Origin: Pelagibius sp964472095
GTDB lineage: Bacteria; Pseudomonadota; Alphaproteobacteria; Kiloniellales; Kiloniellaceae
Reading direction: 5' to 3'
NCBI GenBank assembly: GCA_964472095.1
Contig: CAYYIV010000006.1
Location: forward strand, 62,001-126,000
Length of the DNA: 64,000 nt
This document shows, piece after piece, positions 44,988-53,717 of the stretch. Numbering within the stretch: the first letter of the stretch is position 1; every line of letters begins with the position of its first letter. The notes beneath the pieces were generated by a model. It ran no database searches. It was not told the DNA's origin and was given only the letters and a program-made list of their open reading frames with translations. The position numbers and the translations under genes are program-made.

Positions 44988-47192
44988 ATGAAATGGGGGG
45001 GATTGGGGCGGACGGCAGCTTTGGCTGCCGCGATCTTTGTTTCCTTTGCCGTCGCCGGGGGCACTGTGACGGCACAGGACATCGACATCGAGGCGCTCGA
45101 GAACACGCCGGCGCTGATTACCGCCGACGAACTCAGCTACGACGAGATCAACGGGCTGGTCATTGCCTCGGGCAATGTCGAGATCACGCAGGGCGGTCGC
45201 GTCCTGCTGGCCGACAGGGTGACCTACGACATCAATGGCGACCTGGTGAGCGCGGAAGGCAACGTCACCCTCATCGAAGCCACCGGCGAAGTGGTTTCTG
45301 CCGATTTCGTGAATCTTACTGGCGATCTCAAGGAGGGTTTCGTCCGCGACATTCGCGTCCTTCTCGCCGACAACACGCGAATCGCGGCGGCCAGCGGCAC
45401 GCGTACCGGCGGCAACCGGACGGAATTCCGCAAGGGAGTGTTCAGCCCCTGCGAGTTGTGCCGCGAAGATCCGACGCGCGCACCGCTATGGCAGATCAAG
45501 GCCAACGAGGTCATCCATGACCAGGAGTCCCACGACGTCATCTACCATGACGCCTGGCTGGAGTTCTTCGGCATACCCGTGCTCTACACGCCTTACTTCC
45601 AGCATCCGGATCCGACGGTCGATCGGCGCAGCGGCATCCTTGCCCCCACCTTCGGCAGCAGCGACTTCCTCGGCTATGCCTTCGAGGTACCTTATTTCTG
45701 GGCCATCGACGACACCAAGGACCTGACCTTCGCGCCGATCGTCTCGACCGAGCAGGGGCTCAACCTGACCGGCGAGTACCGCCACCTCTTTACCAACGGC
45801 GAACTGAGCATCGCCGGCAGCGCCACCGTCGCTGACCGGGAGGAACGCGACAACAGTATCGCCGAGGACAGGTTTCGCGGTCATATAGATGCCGAGGGCC
45901 GTTTCGAAATCGATGAGACTTGGCGCTGGGGATTCGACGCCAACCGCACCACCGACGACACCTACCTGCGCGCCTACAGTTTCGACAGCTCGCGGACCCT
46001 GACCAGCGAAGGCTATCTGGAGGGCCTCAAAGGCCGCAACTATGCGGCCGTGCGTGGCCTCGCCTACCAGGGCTTGCGCGAATCCGACAGCAACAACGAG
46101 TTTCCCATCGTCGCCCCGCTGGCCGACTACAACTTCGCCAGCGAGCCGGGCGTTCTGCTGCCCGGCGGTCAGTATACCATCGATGCCAATCTGCTGGCGC
46201 TAAGCCGGATCGAGGGACGCGACAGCCGCCGGGTGTCGGTGGTCGGCGGCTACCATCTGCCCTACATCGGCCCGATCGGCGACGTCTATGAATTCACCGC
46301 TCAGGTGCAGGCCGACGGCTACTGGACCCATGGGGTGGTGCCAGGCTCATCGGACGTCAACCCCTCCAACGCACCAGGCAGCGATACCACCGGGCGCGTA
46401 TTTCCGCAATTCGCGGCAAAATGGCGTTACCCCTGGATGCGCCAGGATGGATCGGTCCAACAGGTTTTCGAGCCGATCGCACAGGCGGTCTTCGCCCCTA
46501 ACGGGTCCAACCCCGGCAAGATCCCCAACGAGGACAGCCTGGATTTCGAGTTCGACGATACGAACATCTTCGAGCTGAACCGCTTTCCTGGTCGCGATCG
46601 AGTCGACTCGGGCACCCGCTTCGACTACGGCATCAAGTGGACCGGTGCCTTCGACAACGGCGGCTCCGCCAATGCCTTCATCGGCCAGAGCTACCGCCTC
46701 ACCGAAAACCACGATGTCTTCGCCGAAGGGTCGGGGCTCGAAGACAAGCTCTCCGACCTGGTCGGCCGGATCCAGGTTCGCCCCTACGAAACGGTCGACC
46801 TGCTCTACCGCTTTCGTCTGGACAAAGACGATCTCAAGGCCCAGCGCAGCGAGCTTGTCCTCAACCTAGGGCCGCCGGCGCTGAATCTCGATCTCTCCTA
46901 CTTCTTGATCAAGAACGACGACGAGACCGACGAGTTCGGCGACCGCGAGGAAGTAACCTTCGGCCTGAGTTCGCGCCTCAACGAGAACTGGTCCGTCGGC
47001 TTCCGGCACCGCCGCGACCTGCTCGACGACCGCGCCCTGCGCTCCGCCGTCAGCCTGACCTACCAGGACGACTGCTTCCTCATCGAGGGCGTGGCCCAGC
47101 GAACAGACTTCCGTGATCGCGAACTCGAGCCGGACGACAGCGTCTTCGTTCGAGTGGTCTTCAAATACCTGGGCGAAGCGGGGGGCGGCTGA
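44988..47192 (+). CDS. lptD: LPS assembly outer-membrane protein LptD
   Basis: Outer-membrane barrel that inserts LPS in the outer leaflet; 734 aa. Signal peptide to GGTVTA|QD, N-terminal OstA beta-jellyroll (about 35-180; ITADELSYDEINGLVIASGN), then the barrel (PVLYTPYFQHPDPTVDRRSG and on), with a Cys pair FSPCELCRED between them and another Cys near the end (YQDDCFLIEG). The disulfides of LptD fit these sites. ATG 44988 is preferred over GTG/ATG upstream starts that would overlap lptG. The N-terminus MKWGGLGRTAALAAAIFVSF is a normal signal sequence. It is followed by surA, its chaperone. Confidence 0.95.
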   Translation: MKWGGLGRTAALAAAIFVSFAVAGGTVTAQDIDIEALENTPALITADELSYDEINGLVIASGNVEITQGGRVLLADRVTYDINGDLVSAEGNVTLIEATGEVVSADFVNLTGDLKEGFVRDIRVLLADNTRIAAASGTRTGGNRTEFRKGVFSPCELCREDPTRAPLWQIKANEVIHDQESHDVIYHDAWLEFFGIPVLYTPYFQHPDPTVDRRSGILAPTFGSSDFLGYAFEVPYFWAIDDTKDLTFAPIVSTEQGLNLTGEYRHLFTNGELSIAGSATVADREERDNSIAEDRFRGHIDAEGRFEIDETWRWGFDANRTTDDTYLRAYSFDSSRTLTSEGYLEGLKGRNYAAVRGLAYQGLRESDSNNEFPIVAPLADYNFASEPGVLLPGGQYTIDANLLALSRIEGRDSRRVSVVGGYHLPYIGPIGDVYEFTAQVQADGYWTHGVVPGSSDVNPSNAPGSDTTGRVFPQFAAKWRYPWMRQDGSVQQVFEPIAQAVFAPNGSNPGKIPNEDSLDFEFDDTNIFELNRFPGRDRVDSGTRFDYGIKWTGAFDNGGSANAFIGQSYRLTENHDVFAEGSGLEDKLSDLVGRIQVRPYETVDLLYRFRLDKDDLKAQRSELVLNLGPPALNLDLSYFLIKNDDETDEFGDREEVTFGLSSRLNENWSVGFRHRRDLLDDRALRSAVSLTYQDDCFLIEGVAQRTDFRDRELEPDDSVFVRVVFKYLGEAGGG

Positions 47193-47296
47193 TGCCGGCT
47201 CCCGACCGCGCCGGCAGCTTCCCAGCTTCCGTTTGAATGCCCCCGGCAGGCCGGGATATACTGCCGGCCGCATTCTCAGGATTACTGGAAATTTCA

Positions 47297-48274
47297 ATGA
47301 GTTGGTTGCGAGAGCCACTGCTGGTACTGCGGCGGTGCCTGTTCCTCGGTCTCGGCGCCCTGGCCGTGGCGGCGGGCGGAACTGCGGGCCCGGCGTTGGC
47401 GCAGCAGGATCTTTTCCGGCCCGCGGCGGTGGTCAACGATGACGTCATTTCGGTTCTCGACCTCGCCATGCGGGTACAGCTCGCCGTCATTGCCGCCGGC
47501 GTGGAGGACACGCAGGACATCCGCCAGCGCCTAACACCCCAAGTGCTGAACAGCCTCATCGACGAGCGCCTGCAGATGCAGGAGGCCAAGCGCCTCGATA
47601 TCGAGGTGTCGGACGTTCAAGTGGCCGGCGCGCTGGAGCAGATCGCCCAGCAGAACAACATGACCGAGGGGCAGTTCCTCACCATGCTGCGCAACCGCGG
47701 GGTGATCCCGACGACGCTGATCGACCAGATCCGCGCCCAGATCGCCTGGCAGGCCATCATCCAGCGCCGTCTCCGGCCCAGCGTGGTGATCCCGACCGAG
47801 GAGGTCGAGGAGGTTGTCACGCGGCTGGCCGCCCGGCACGGCTCCATCGAGCGGCGCGTTGCCGAGATCTTCATTCCGGTCGAGTCTACGGCCCTGGAGG
47901 ATGAGGCCCAGGCCAATGCCAACCGGCTGTTTGAAGAGCTGCGGCGCGGCGCCAACTTCGTCGGCCTTGCGCGCCAGTTCTCGCAGTCCGGCACCGCCAT
48001 TCTGGGCGGTGACCTCGGCTGGGTACGCGACGGGGAACTGGACGATGAGTTGAATACCATCCTGGCCCAGATGGGTCCCGGGGAGGTCTCGGTGCCCATC
48101 CGCACGCTGTCGGGCTTTCACATCCTCTTCCTGCGCGAGATGCGCAGGAACGAGGGGCAGGAAGTCGACCGCGGCCGCATCCAGGAGTCCCTGACCAACC
48201 AGCGGGTCGATCAGCTTGCCCAGCGCTCCATGCAGGAGCTGCGGCGCACGGCCAACGTCGATGTGCGGATCTGA
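47297..48274 (+). CDS. surA: SurA-type periplasmic chaperone and peptidyl-prolyl isomerase
   Basis: Periplasmic chaperone for outer-membrane proteins such as LptD; 325 aa from ATG 47297. Signal peptide MSWLREPLLVLRRCLFLGLG to PALA|QQ; SurA N domain (VVNDDVISVLDLAMRVQL; NSLIDERLQMQEAKRLDIEV); one parvulin domain (about 185-285; VAEIFIPVESTALEDEAQ, FSQSGTAILGGDLGWV, IRTLSGFHILFLRE). E. coli SurA has two parvulin domains; the single-domain form is usual in alphaproteobacteria. It is 104 bases after lptD and 30 bases before pdxA, in the order lptD-surA-pdxA-rsmA shared with E. coli. Confidence 0.93.
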   Translation: MSWLREPLLVLRRCLFLGLGALAVAAGGTAGPALAQQDLFRPAAVVNDDVISVLDLAMRVQLAVIAAGVEDTQDIRQRLTPQVLNSLIDERLQMQEAKRLDIEVSDVQVAGALEQIAQQNNMTEGQFLTMLRNRGVIPTTLIDQIRAQIAWQAIIQRRLRPSVVIPTEEVEEVVTRLAARHGSIERRVAEIFIPVESTALEDEAQANANRLFEELRRGANFVGLARQFSQSGTAILGGDLGWVRDGELDDELNTILAQMGPGEVSVPIRTLSGFHILFLREMRRNEGQEVDRGRIQESLTNQRVDQLAQRSMQELRRTANVDVRI

Positions 48275-48304
48275 CCGCTCGGCTGCCCGGCACCGCCGGC
48301 AGCC

Positions 48305-49330
48305 TTGACCAGGGTGGCCAGCCCGCCGATCGCGCTCACCATGGGCGAGCCCGCCGGCATCGGCGGCGAGATCGTGCTGAACGCCTGGCGGCGGCGCGAG
48401 TCCGAGGAACTTTCCCCTTTCTTCGTCATCGATGATCCGGCGCGCCTGACGGTGCTGGCGAAGCGTCTCGGCCTCGCTGTCCCGGTCGTGGAGATCACCG
48501 GTCCGGATGCGGCGGCGGTGGCTTTTCCGAACGCACTGCCGGTCCTGCCTCTGGCGCAGGCGGTAGCGGCGGAGCCTGGCCGCCTGGACCCCGCCAATGC
48601 CGAAGCGGTGCTCGAGTCGATCCGCCGCGCGGTGGCACTGGCCCGGCAAGGCGCCGTGGCGGCCGTGGTGACCAATCCGATCCACAAGCAGGTGCTCATG
48701 GAGGCCGGCTTCCGTCACCCCGGACACACCGAGTTCCTGGCCGAACTTTGCGAGACCTCAACGGCGCCGGTGATGATGCTCGCCTGTGCCGAGCTGCGCG
48801 TGGTGCCTGTGACCGTGCATCTGCCACTGCGCAAGGTGCCGGAGGCGCTGACCACGGCGAAGATCGTGGCGGCCGGCAGGACCACGGCGGAGGCTTTGCG
48901 CCGCCAATTCGGCATTGCCAGGCCGCGGCTCGCCGTTGCCGGGCTCAACCCCCACGCCGGCGAGGGCGGCCAGCTGGGCAGCGAGGACGATGCCGTCGTT
49001 CGCCCCGCCGTCCACGCGCTGCAGCAGGCCGGCATCGACGCCTTCGGTCCGCTGCCCGCGGACACCATGTTCCATGCCGCCGCACGGCGCGGATACGACG
49101 TTGCGCTCTGCATGTACCACGACCAGGCATTGATCCCGATCAAGACCATCGACTTCGAGGGCGGCGTGAACGTGACCCTCGGCCTGCCGATCATCCGAAC
49201 CTCGCCGGATCACGGCACGGCCCTGGATATCGCCGGCCAGGGCAAGGCCTCCGCGGCCAGCCTGCTGGCGGCGCTGCGCATGGCCGCAGAGATGGCGGCG
49301 GCGGCGCGCCGGCCGCCTGCCGTTCCATGA
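48305..49330 (+). CDS. pdxA: 4-hydroxythreonine-4-phosphate dehydrogenase
   Basis: NAD-dependent enzyme of pyridoxal phosphate synthesis; 341 aa from TTG 48305 (a GTG three codons later is also possible). Motifs: IALTMGEPAGIGGEI, NPIHKQVLMEAGFRHPGHTE (substrate/metal His), GLNPHAGEGGQLGSEDDAVV (metal His) and MYHDQALIPIKTIDFEG (metal His), and RTSPDHGTALDIAGQGKA. The stop overlaps the rsmA start (ATGA). Confidence 0.95.
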   Translation: MTRVASPPIALTMGEPAGIGGEIVLNAWRRRESEELSPFFVIDDPARLTVLAKRLGLAVPVVEITGPDAAAVAFPNALPVLPLAQAVAAEPGRLDPANAEAVLESIRRAVALARQGAVAAVVTNPIHKQVLMEAGFRHPGHTEFLAELCETSTAPVMMLACAELRVVPVTVHLPLRKVPEALTTAKIVAAGRTTAEALRRQFGIARPRLAVAGLNPHAGEGGQLGSEDDAVVRPAVHALQQAGIDAFGPLPADTMFHAAARRGYDVALCMYHDQALIPIKTIDFEGGVNVTLGLPIIRTSPDHGTALDIAGQGKASAASLLAALRMAAEMAAAARRPPAVP

Positions 49331-50193
49331 CCCTGCCCGCGGCGCTGCCGCCGCTGCGAGAGGTCATTGCCCGCTACGGCCTCGGTGCGCGCAAGGCGCT
49401 CGGCCAGCACTTTCTGCTCGACCTCAACCTCACCGGGCGCATCGCGCGGGCCGCGCCGGACCTCTCCCAGGGCACCGTCATCGAAGTCGGCCCCGGGCCC
49501 GGCGGCCTCACCCGGTCCCTGCTCGCCGAGGGCGCGGCGAGACTCGTCGCCGTGGAGAAGGATCGCCGTTGCCTGGAGGCCCTGGCCGAACTGGCAGCCG
49601 CCTATCCCGGGCGCCTCGAAGTCGTCGAGGGCGATGCCCTGAAGCTCGATCTCACGGCGATCGGGCCGGCGCCGCGTCAGATCGTCAGCAACCTGCCTTA
49701 CAACATCTCCACCGCCTTGCTGGTCGGCTGGCTGAGCACCCTGGCGAGCGACTCCGGAGCCTTCTCGGCCCTGACCCTGATGTTTCAGAAGGAGGTCGCC
49801 GCGCGGCTGGTGGCGTCGCCTCGCAGCGGCGCCTATGGCCGCCTCTCGGTACTGACCCAGTGGCTCTGCGGGCCGCGGGTTCTGTTCGACCTGCCGCCGC
49901 GAGCCTTCACGCCTCCGCCCAAGGTGGTCTCCAGCGTGGTCGCGCTGATGCCGCGCCGCGAGCCGCTGGCCCCCGCCTCGCTGGCGGCCCTGGAAAAGGT
50001 GACCGCCGCCGCCTTCGGCCAGCGCCGCAAGATGCTGCGCCAGAGCCTCCGGAGTCTTGGCGGCGACCCGGCGCGCCTGTTCGAGGGGACCGGCATCGCG
50101 CCGACGGCGCGGGCGGAGGAGCTTTCGGTGGAGGATTTCTGCGCTCTCGCCCGGCTCGTCGAGCCGGGAGACAGCTCACTTGCGCAGGCGTAG
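49327..50193 (+). CDS. rsmA: 16S rRNA dimethyladenosine methyltransferase
   Basis: Dimethylates A1518 and A1519 of 16S rRNA (KsgA); 288 aa from ATG 49327, overlapping the pdxA stop. SAM-binding motif I VIEVGPGPGGLTRSLL, the acidic ribose loop VAVEKDRRC, EGDALKLDL, and the catalytic NLPYNIST. LGQHFLLDLNLTGRIAR is the N-terminal KsgA signature. Its last 18 bases overlap the end of gmk on the other strand, so the two coding ends are convergent and interlocked. Confidence 0.96.
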   Translation: MTLPAALPPLREVIARYGLGARKALGQHFLLDLNLTGRIARAAPDLSQGTVIEVGPGPGGLTRSLLAEGAARLVAVEKDRRCLEALAELAAAYPGRLEVVEGDALKLDLTAIGPAPRQIVSNLPYNISTALLVGWLSTLASDSGAFSALTLMFQKEVAARLVASPRSGAYGRLSVLTQWLCGPRVLFDLPPRAFTPPPKVVSSVVALMPRREPLAPASLAALEKVTAAAFGQRRKMLRQSLRSLGGDPARLFEGTGIAPTARAEELSVEDFCALARLVEPGDSSLAQA

Positions 50194-50814
50194 CGCCTCG
50201 ACGAAGGCGCGCAGGCCGATGCGGCGTTCCCGGCGCAGGCGCTCGGCCGTCAGGATCGCCTCGACCTGATCGATGCTCTTTTCCAGGTCGTCGTTGATCA
50301 CGATGTAGTCGTACTCGGCCCAGTGGCTCATCTCGTCGGCTGCCTTGGCCATGCGTCCGCGCACCACCGCCTCGCTGTCCTGGGCGCGGGCATGCAGCCG
50401 GCGCTCCAGCTCCGCCGTCGTCGGCGGCAGGATGAAAACGCTCACCAGATCCTCGCGGGCCGCCTCCCGCAGCTGCTGGGTGCCCTGCCAGTCGATGTCG
50501 AAGAGCACGTCGCTGCCGGTTTCCAGCGCCTTCTCCACCGGCGCGCGCGGCGTGCCGTAGTTGTTGCCGAAGACCAGCGCATGCTCCAGCAGCTCGCCGC
50601 CCGCCACCATTTCGTCGAAGCGCTCCTTGCCGACGAAGAAATAGTCCTGGCCTTCCGCCTCGCCCGGGCGCGGCGGCCGCGTGGTCGCCGAGATCGACAG
50701 CGACAGATTGTCGTCGGTGTTCAACAGGCGCCGGGAGATGGTGGTCTTGCCGGCACCGGAGGGCGAGGACAGCACCAGCATGAACCCGCGGCGCTTGATG
50801 TGGGTTTCGACCAT
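50176..50814 (-). CDS. gmk: Guanylate kinase
   Basis: Converts GMP to GDP with ATP; 212 aa from ATG 50814. P-loop LSSPSGAGKTTISRRLL, TTRPPRPGEAEGQDYFFV (guanylate kinase signature region), NNYGTPRAPVEKAL and IDWQGTQQLR. It lies 5 bases after yicC on the same strand, a pairing also seen in E. coli, and shares its last 18 bases with rsmA. Confidence 0.97.
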   Translation of the reverse strand: MVETHIKRRGFMLVLSSPSGAGKTTISRRLLNTDDNLSLSISATTRPPRPGEAEGQDYFFVGKERFDEMVAGGELLEHALVFGNNYGTPRAPVEKALETGSDVLFDIDWQGTQQLREAAREDLVSVFILPPTTAELERRLHARAQDSEAVVRGRMAKAADEMSHWAEYDYIVINDDLEKSIDQVEAILTAERLRRERRIGLRAFVEALRLRK

Positions 50815-50819
50815 CGCCG

Positions 50820-51722
50820 CTACTCGATGTTCTGAATCTGCTCGCGCAGCTGCTCGATCGACGACTTGAGATCGAGGCCGATCCGCGTCAGTTCCACGTC
50901 GGCCGACTTGGAGCACAGGGTATTGGCTTCGCGGTTAAACTCCTGGCAGAGGAAGTCGAGCTTGCGGCCGACAGCCCCGCCCTGGTCGAGCAGATCGCGC
51001 GCAGCTTCGACATGGGCGGTCAGGCGATCGAGCTCCTCACGCACGTCGGCCTTACCGGCGATCAGTGCCAGCTCCTGGGCAAGGCGCTCCTCGGCGAGTC
51101 CGGTGCTCTCTTCCAGCAGCAGCGCCAACTGCTCCTTCAGGCGCTGACGCAGCGTTTCCGGCTGGGTTGCCGCGCAGCGCCGCGCCGCCGCGGCCAGGCG
51201 CTCGATCTCGTCGACGTGACCGCGCGCCATGCCCAGTAGGCGAGCACCCTCTGCCGCCCGCATGGCGAGCAAGGCCTGCAGCGCCGCCGCGAGATCGTCT
51301 TGCAGCGCCGCCAGGCGCACGGCTTGGCGCTCGGCGGATTCTTCCTCCTCAACGGCTTCCAGAACGCCGCGCAGGGCGAGGATTCCGTCGAGGCGGGGCG
51401 GCGCCGCCTGCGTGCGGGCCTCCAGCTTGGCCATCAGGTCGATGACCTGCTGCAGCAGGTCCTCGTTCACCTGCAGCTGCAGCGGTGCGCTGCCGCGCTT
51501 CATCGAGAGGTTCACCTGGACGTTGCCGCGGCTGCAGGCCGCCGTGACAGCGCTGCGCACCGCGGGATCAAGGCTCTCGTAGCCTTGCGGCAGGCGCGCG
51601 CGCACATCCAGGCTGCGACCGTTGACGCTCTTGATCTCCCAGGTCCAGCTCACCATCGCGTCGCCGCCGTCGCGGCGAGCGAACCCGGTCATGCTGTGGA
51701 CCGCTTTGCCGGGCCCGGTCAT
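50820..51722 (-). CDS. yicC: YicC/YloC family endoribonuclease-type protein
   Basis: A 300-residue cytoplasmic protein of the YicC family, known for effects on sRNA/RNA stability and now considered endoribonucleases. HSMTGFARRDG at the N-terminus, EIKSVNGRSLDVRARLPQGY, long charged helices in the middle and, at the C-terminus, VGRKLDFLCQEFNREANTLC followed by SKSADVELTRIGLDLKSSIE (the DUF1732 end). ATG 51722 has AGGGGG about six bases upstream; ATG 51692 (MTGFARR) is an alternative. It is co-transcribed with gmk. Confidence 0.93.
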   Translation of the reverse strand: MTGPGKAVHSMTGFARRDGGDAMVSWTWEIKSVNGRSLDVRARLPQGYESLDPAVRSAVTAACSRGNVQVNLSMKRGSAPLQLQVNEDLLQQVIDLMAKLEARTQAAPPRLDGILALRGVLEAVEEEESAERQAVRLAALQDDLAAALQALLAMRAAEGARLLGMARGHVDEIERLAAAARRCAATQPETLRQRLKEQLALLLEESTGLAEERLAQELALIAGKADVREELDRLTAHVEAARDLLDQGGAVGRKLDFLCQEFNREANTLCSKSADVELTRIGLDLKSSIEQLREQIQNIE

Positions 51723-51870
51723 CCTGTCCCCCTCACGCCTGCACCCGCCCCCTGCCAGATTCCCCGCCGTCTGCCCCCATGGCGGAAGCGGCTCATATAT
51801 ACTGGGCTGCCCCCACGGCAACAAGCCTGGGTCTGAGACGGCCCCGAGACCGACCAGCGCGGAAGACAGC

Positions 51871-52659
51871 ATGAGACATCCCAAGTCGATCCTGATCACC
51901 GGCGGCTCCAGTGGTATTGGAGCGGCCCTGGCCCTCGGTTACGCCGCTCCCGGCGTGTTTCTGGCCCTCACCGGGCGCCACCGCAAGCGCCTGGAAACGG
52001 TTGCGGAGCGCTGCCGCACCTCAGGTGCCGAGGTCGCGACCGGCATCATCGACGTGCGCGCGGTGGAAGACCTCGCCGCCTGGATGGCCGAACAGGACCG
52101 GCGGCACCCCTTCGACCTGGTCGTTGCCAACGCCGGCATCTCCGCCGGCACCGGCAGCTTCGGCGAGACCGACCGGCAGGCGCGCCACATTTTCGCGGTC
52201 AACGTGGACGGCGTGATCAACACCGTCCTGGCTGCCGCCGCGCTGATGCGCCCGCGCCGGCGCGGTCAGATCGCCATCATGTCGTCGCTGGCGGCCTTCC
52301 GCGGCTTTCCCGGCGCCCCGGCCTACTGCGCCTCGAAGGCGGCCGTGCGGATCTGGGGTGAATCGCTGCGCGTCATGCTGGGCCGTGACGGGCTGGGGGT
52401 GACCGTGATCTGCCCCGGCTACGTGAAAAGCCGCATGACTGCGAAGAACGACTTCCCGATGCCTTTCCTGATGGAGACCGAGCAGGCCGCCGGCATCATC
52501 ATGCGCGGGCTGGCCGTCAACAAGGCGCGCATCGTCTTTCCGCGCCGGCTGTTCTCGCTGGTCTGGCTGCTGGCTCTGCTGCCGCCCGCCTGGACCGATC
52601 CCCTGCTGGCCCGCCTGCCGGAAAAGACCGCCAGCACGGAACCTCAGGCGGGTGCGTAG
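51871..52659 (+). CDS. SDR family NAD(P)-dependent oxidoreductase
   Basis: A 262-residue classical short-chain dehydrogenase. Cofactor motif ILITGGSSGIGAALAL, NAGISAGTG, catalytic Ser in IAIMSSLAAF and intact YxxxK in PAYCASKAAVRIWGESL, then CPGYVKSRMT. The C-terminal hydrophobic segment (RLFSLVWLLALLPPAW) may tether it to the membrane, as in several lipid-acting SDRs. The substrate is unknown. It is divergent from yicC and convergent with mltG. Confidence 0.9.
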   Translation: MRHPKSILITGGSSGIGAALALGYAAPGVFLALTGRHRKRLETVAERCRTSGAEVATGIIDVRAVEDLAAWMAEQDRRHPFDLVVANAGISAGTGSFGETDRQARHIFAVNVDGVINTVLAAAALMRPRRRGQIAIMSSLAAFRGFPGAPAYCASKAAVRIWGESLRVMLGRDGLGVTVICPGYVKSRMTAKNDFPMPFLMETEQAAGIIMRGLAVNKARIVFPRRLFSLVWLLALLPPAWTDPLLARLPEKTASTEPQAGA

Positions 52660-52712
52660 GCGAAGGGGCTTTCTCCCCGTCCGCGCAAGCCCGGCAGATG
52701 TCCGATAAGGCT

Positions 52713-53708
52713 TTAGTTGGTCTGCTTCTGCAGGCTGCGCAGGTGCCGTCGCCACTTCGCCACGTTTTGGTTGTGTTCGGCGAGGGTCCTGGCGAAGGCA
52801 TGTCCCCCGTCCCCCGCGGCCACGAAGTAGAGATACTCGGTGGTCGCCGGATTGACGGCAGCCTCCAGCGCGGCGCGTCCGGGGTTGGCGATCGGACCCG
52901 GCGGCAGGCCGCCGATCTGGTAGGTGTTGTAGGGCGTTGGATCGGCCAGGTCCTGGCGCGTCAGGGAGCGGCCCAGTGGCGCCTTTCCCCCGGTGATGCC
53001 GTAGACCACCGTCGGATCGGACTGCAGGAGCATGCCCTTGCGCAGGCGGTTCACGAAAACGCCGGCGACCAGCGCCCTTTCGCTGTCGACGCCGGTTTCC
53101 TTCTCGACGATGGAAGCGAGGATCAGCGCCTCTTCCGGGCTCTGCAGCGGCAGGTTCTCGGCCCGCTGCTGCCAAGCCGCGGCCAGCGCCTCGCTCATCG
53201 ACTGACGCATGCGATCGAGCACCGCATCGCGGTCGTCGCCGCGATGGAAGTGGTAGGTCTCCGGCAGCAGCGCGCCGTCCGCTGGCACCGTGGCGATCTC
53301 GCCGGTCAAGGGCTCCGCCGCCAGCAGCAGAGCGACGACCTCGACGCTGGTGAGGCCTTCCGGCACGGTGAGGCGGTGCACCACCGTGCGGCCGCTGGCC
53401 AGCAGCTCGGCTGCCTCCTTCATCGAGCTGCCGGGCGCAAAAGCATACTCGCCTGCCTTCAGGGCGCGCGCATCGGCGAAGAGGCGCACGCCGAAGGCGA
53501 AGATGTCGGGATCGGAGATCACGCCGGCCGCCGCCAGGTCGTCGGCAATCGCCACCAGGCCGGCGCCGCGCGGCACGATGACCACGGCTTCCTGCTGGAG
53601 CGGCCCAGTTGCCTCAAACTGCTGCTGAAGATAGAACCACAGGCCGCCGGCGACGACCGCCACGAAGGCAACGACAACGGCGGCGATGATGCCCAGTCGC
53701 CGCATCAC
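52713..53708 (-). CDS. mltG: Endolytic murein transglycosylase MltG
   Basis: Inner-membrane lytic transglycosylase thought to end glycan-strand growth; 331 aa. One N-terminal helix (LGIIAAVVVAFVAVVAGGLW), a LysM-like region, and the YceG catalytic domain with LILASIVEKETGVDSERALV (catalytic Glu), VFVNRLRKGMLLQSDPTVVY and PYNTYQIGGLPPGPIANPG. GTG 53708 and ATG 53705 are adjacent start options. It follows fabF by 9 bases; fabF-mltG is a common neighbourhood. Confidence 0.95.
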   Translation of the reverse strand: MMRRLGIIAAVVVAFVAVVAGGLWFYLQQQFEATGPLQQEAVVIVPRGAGLVAIADDLAAAGVISDPDIFAFGVRLFADARALKAGEYAFAPGSSMKEAAELLASGRTVVHRLTVPEGLTSVEVVALLLAAEPLTGEIATVPADGALLPETYHFHRGDDRDAVLDRMRQSMSEALAAAWQQRAENLPLQSPEEALILASIVEKETGVDSERALVAGVFVNRLRKGMLLQSDPTVVYGITGGKAPLGRSLTRQDLADPTPYNTYQIGGLPPGPIANPGRAALEAAVNPATTEYLYFVAAGDGGHAFARTLAEHNQNVAKWRRHLRSLQKQTN

Positions 53709-53717
53709 GCGAGGCCG

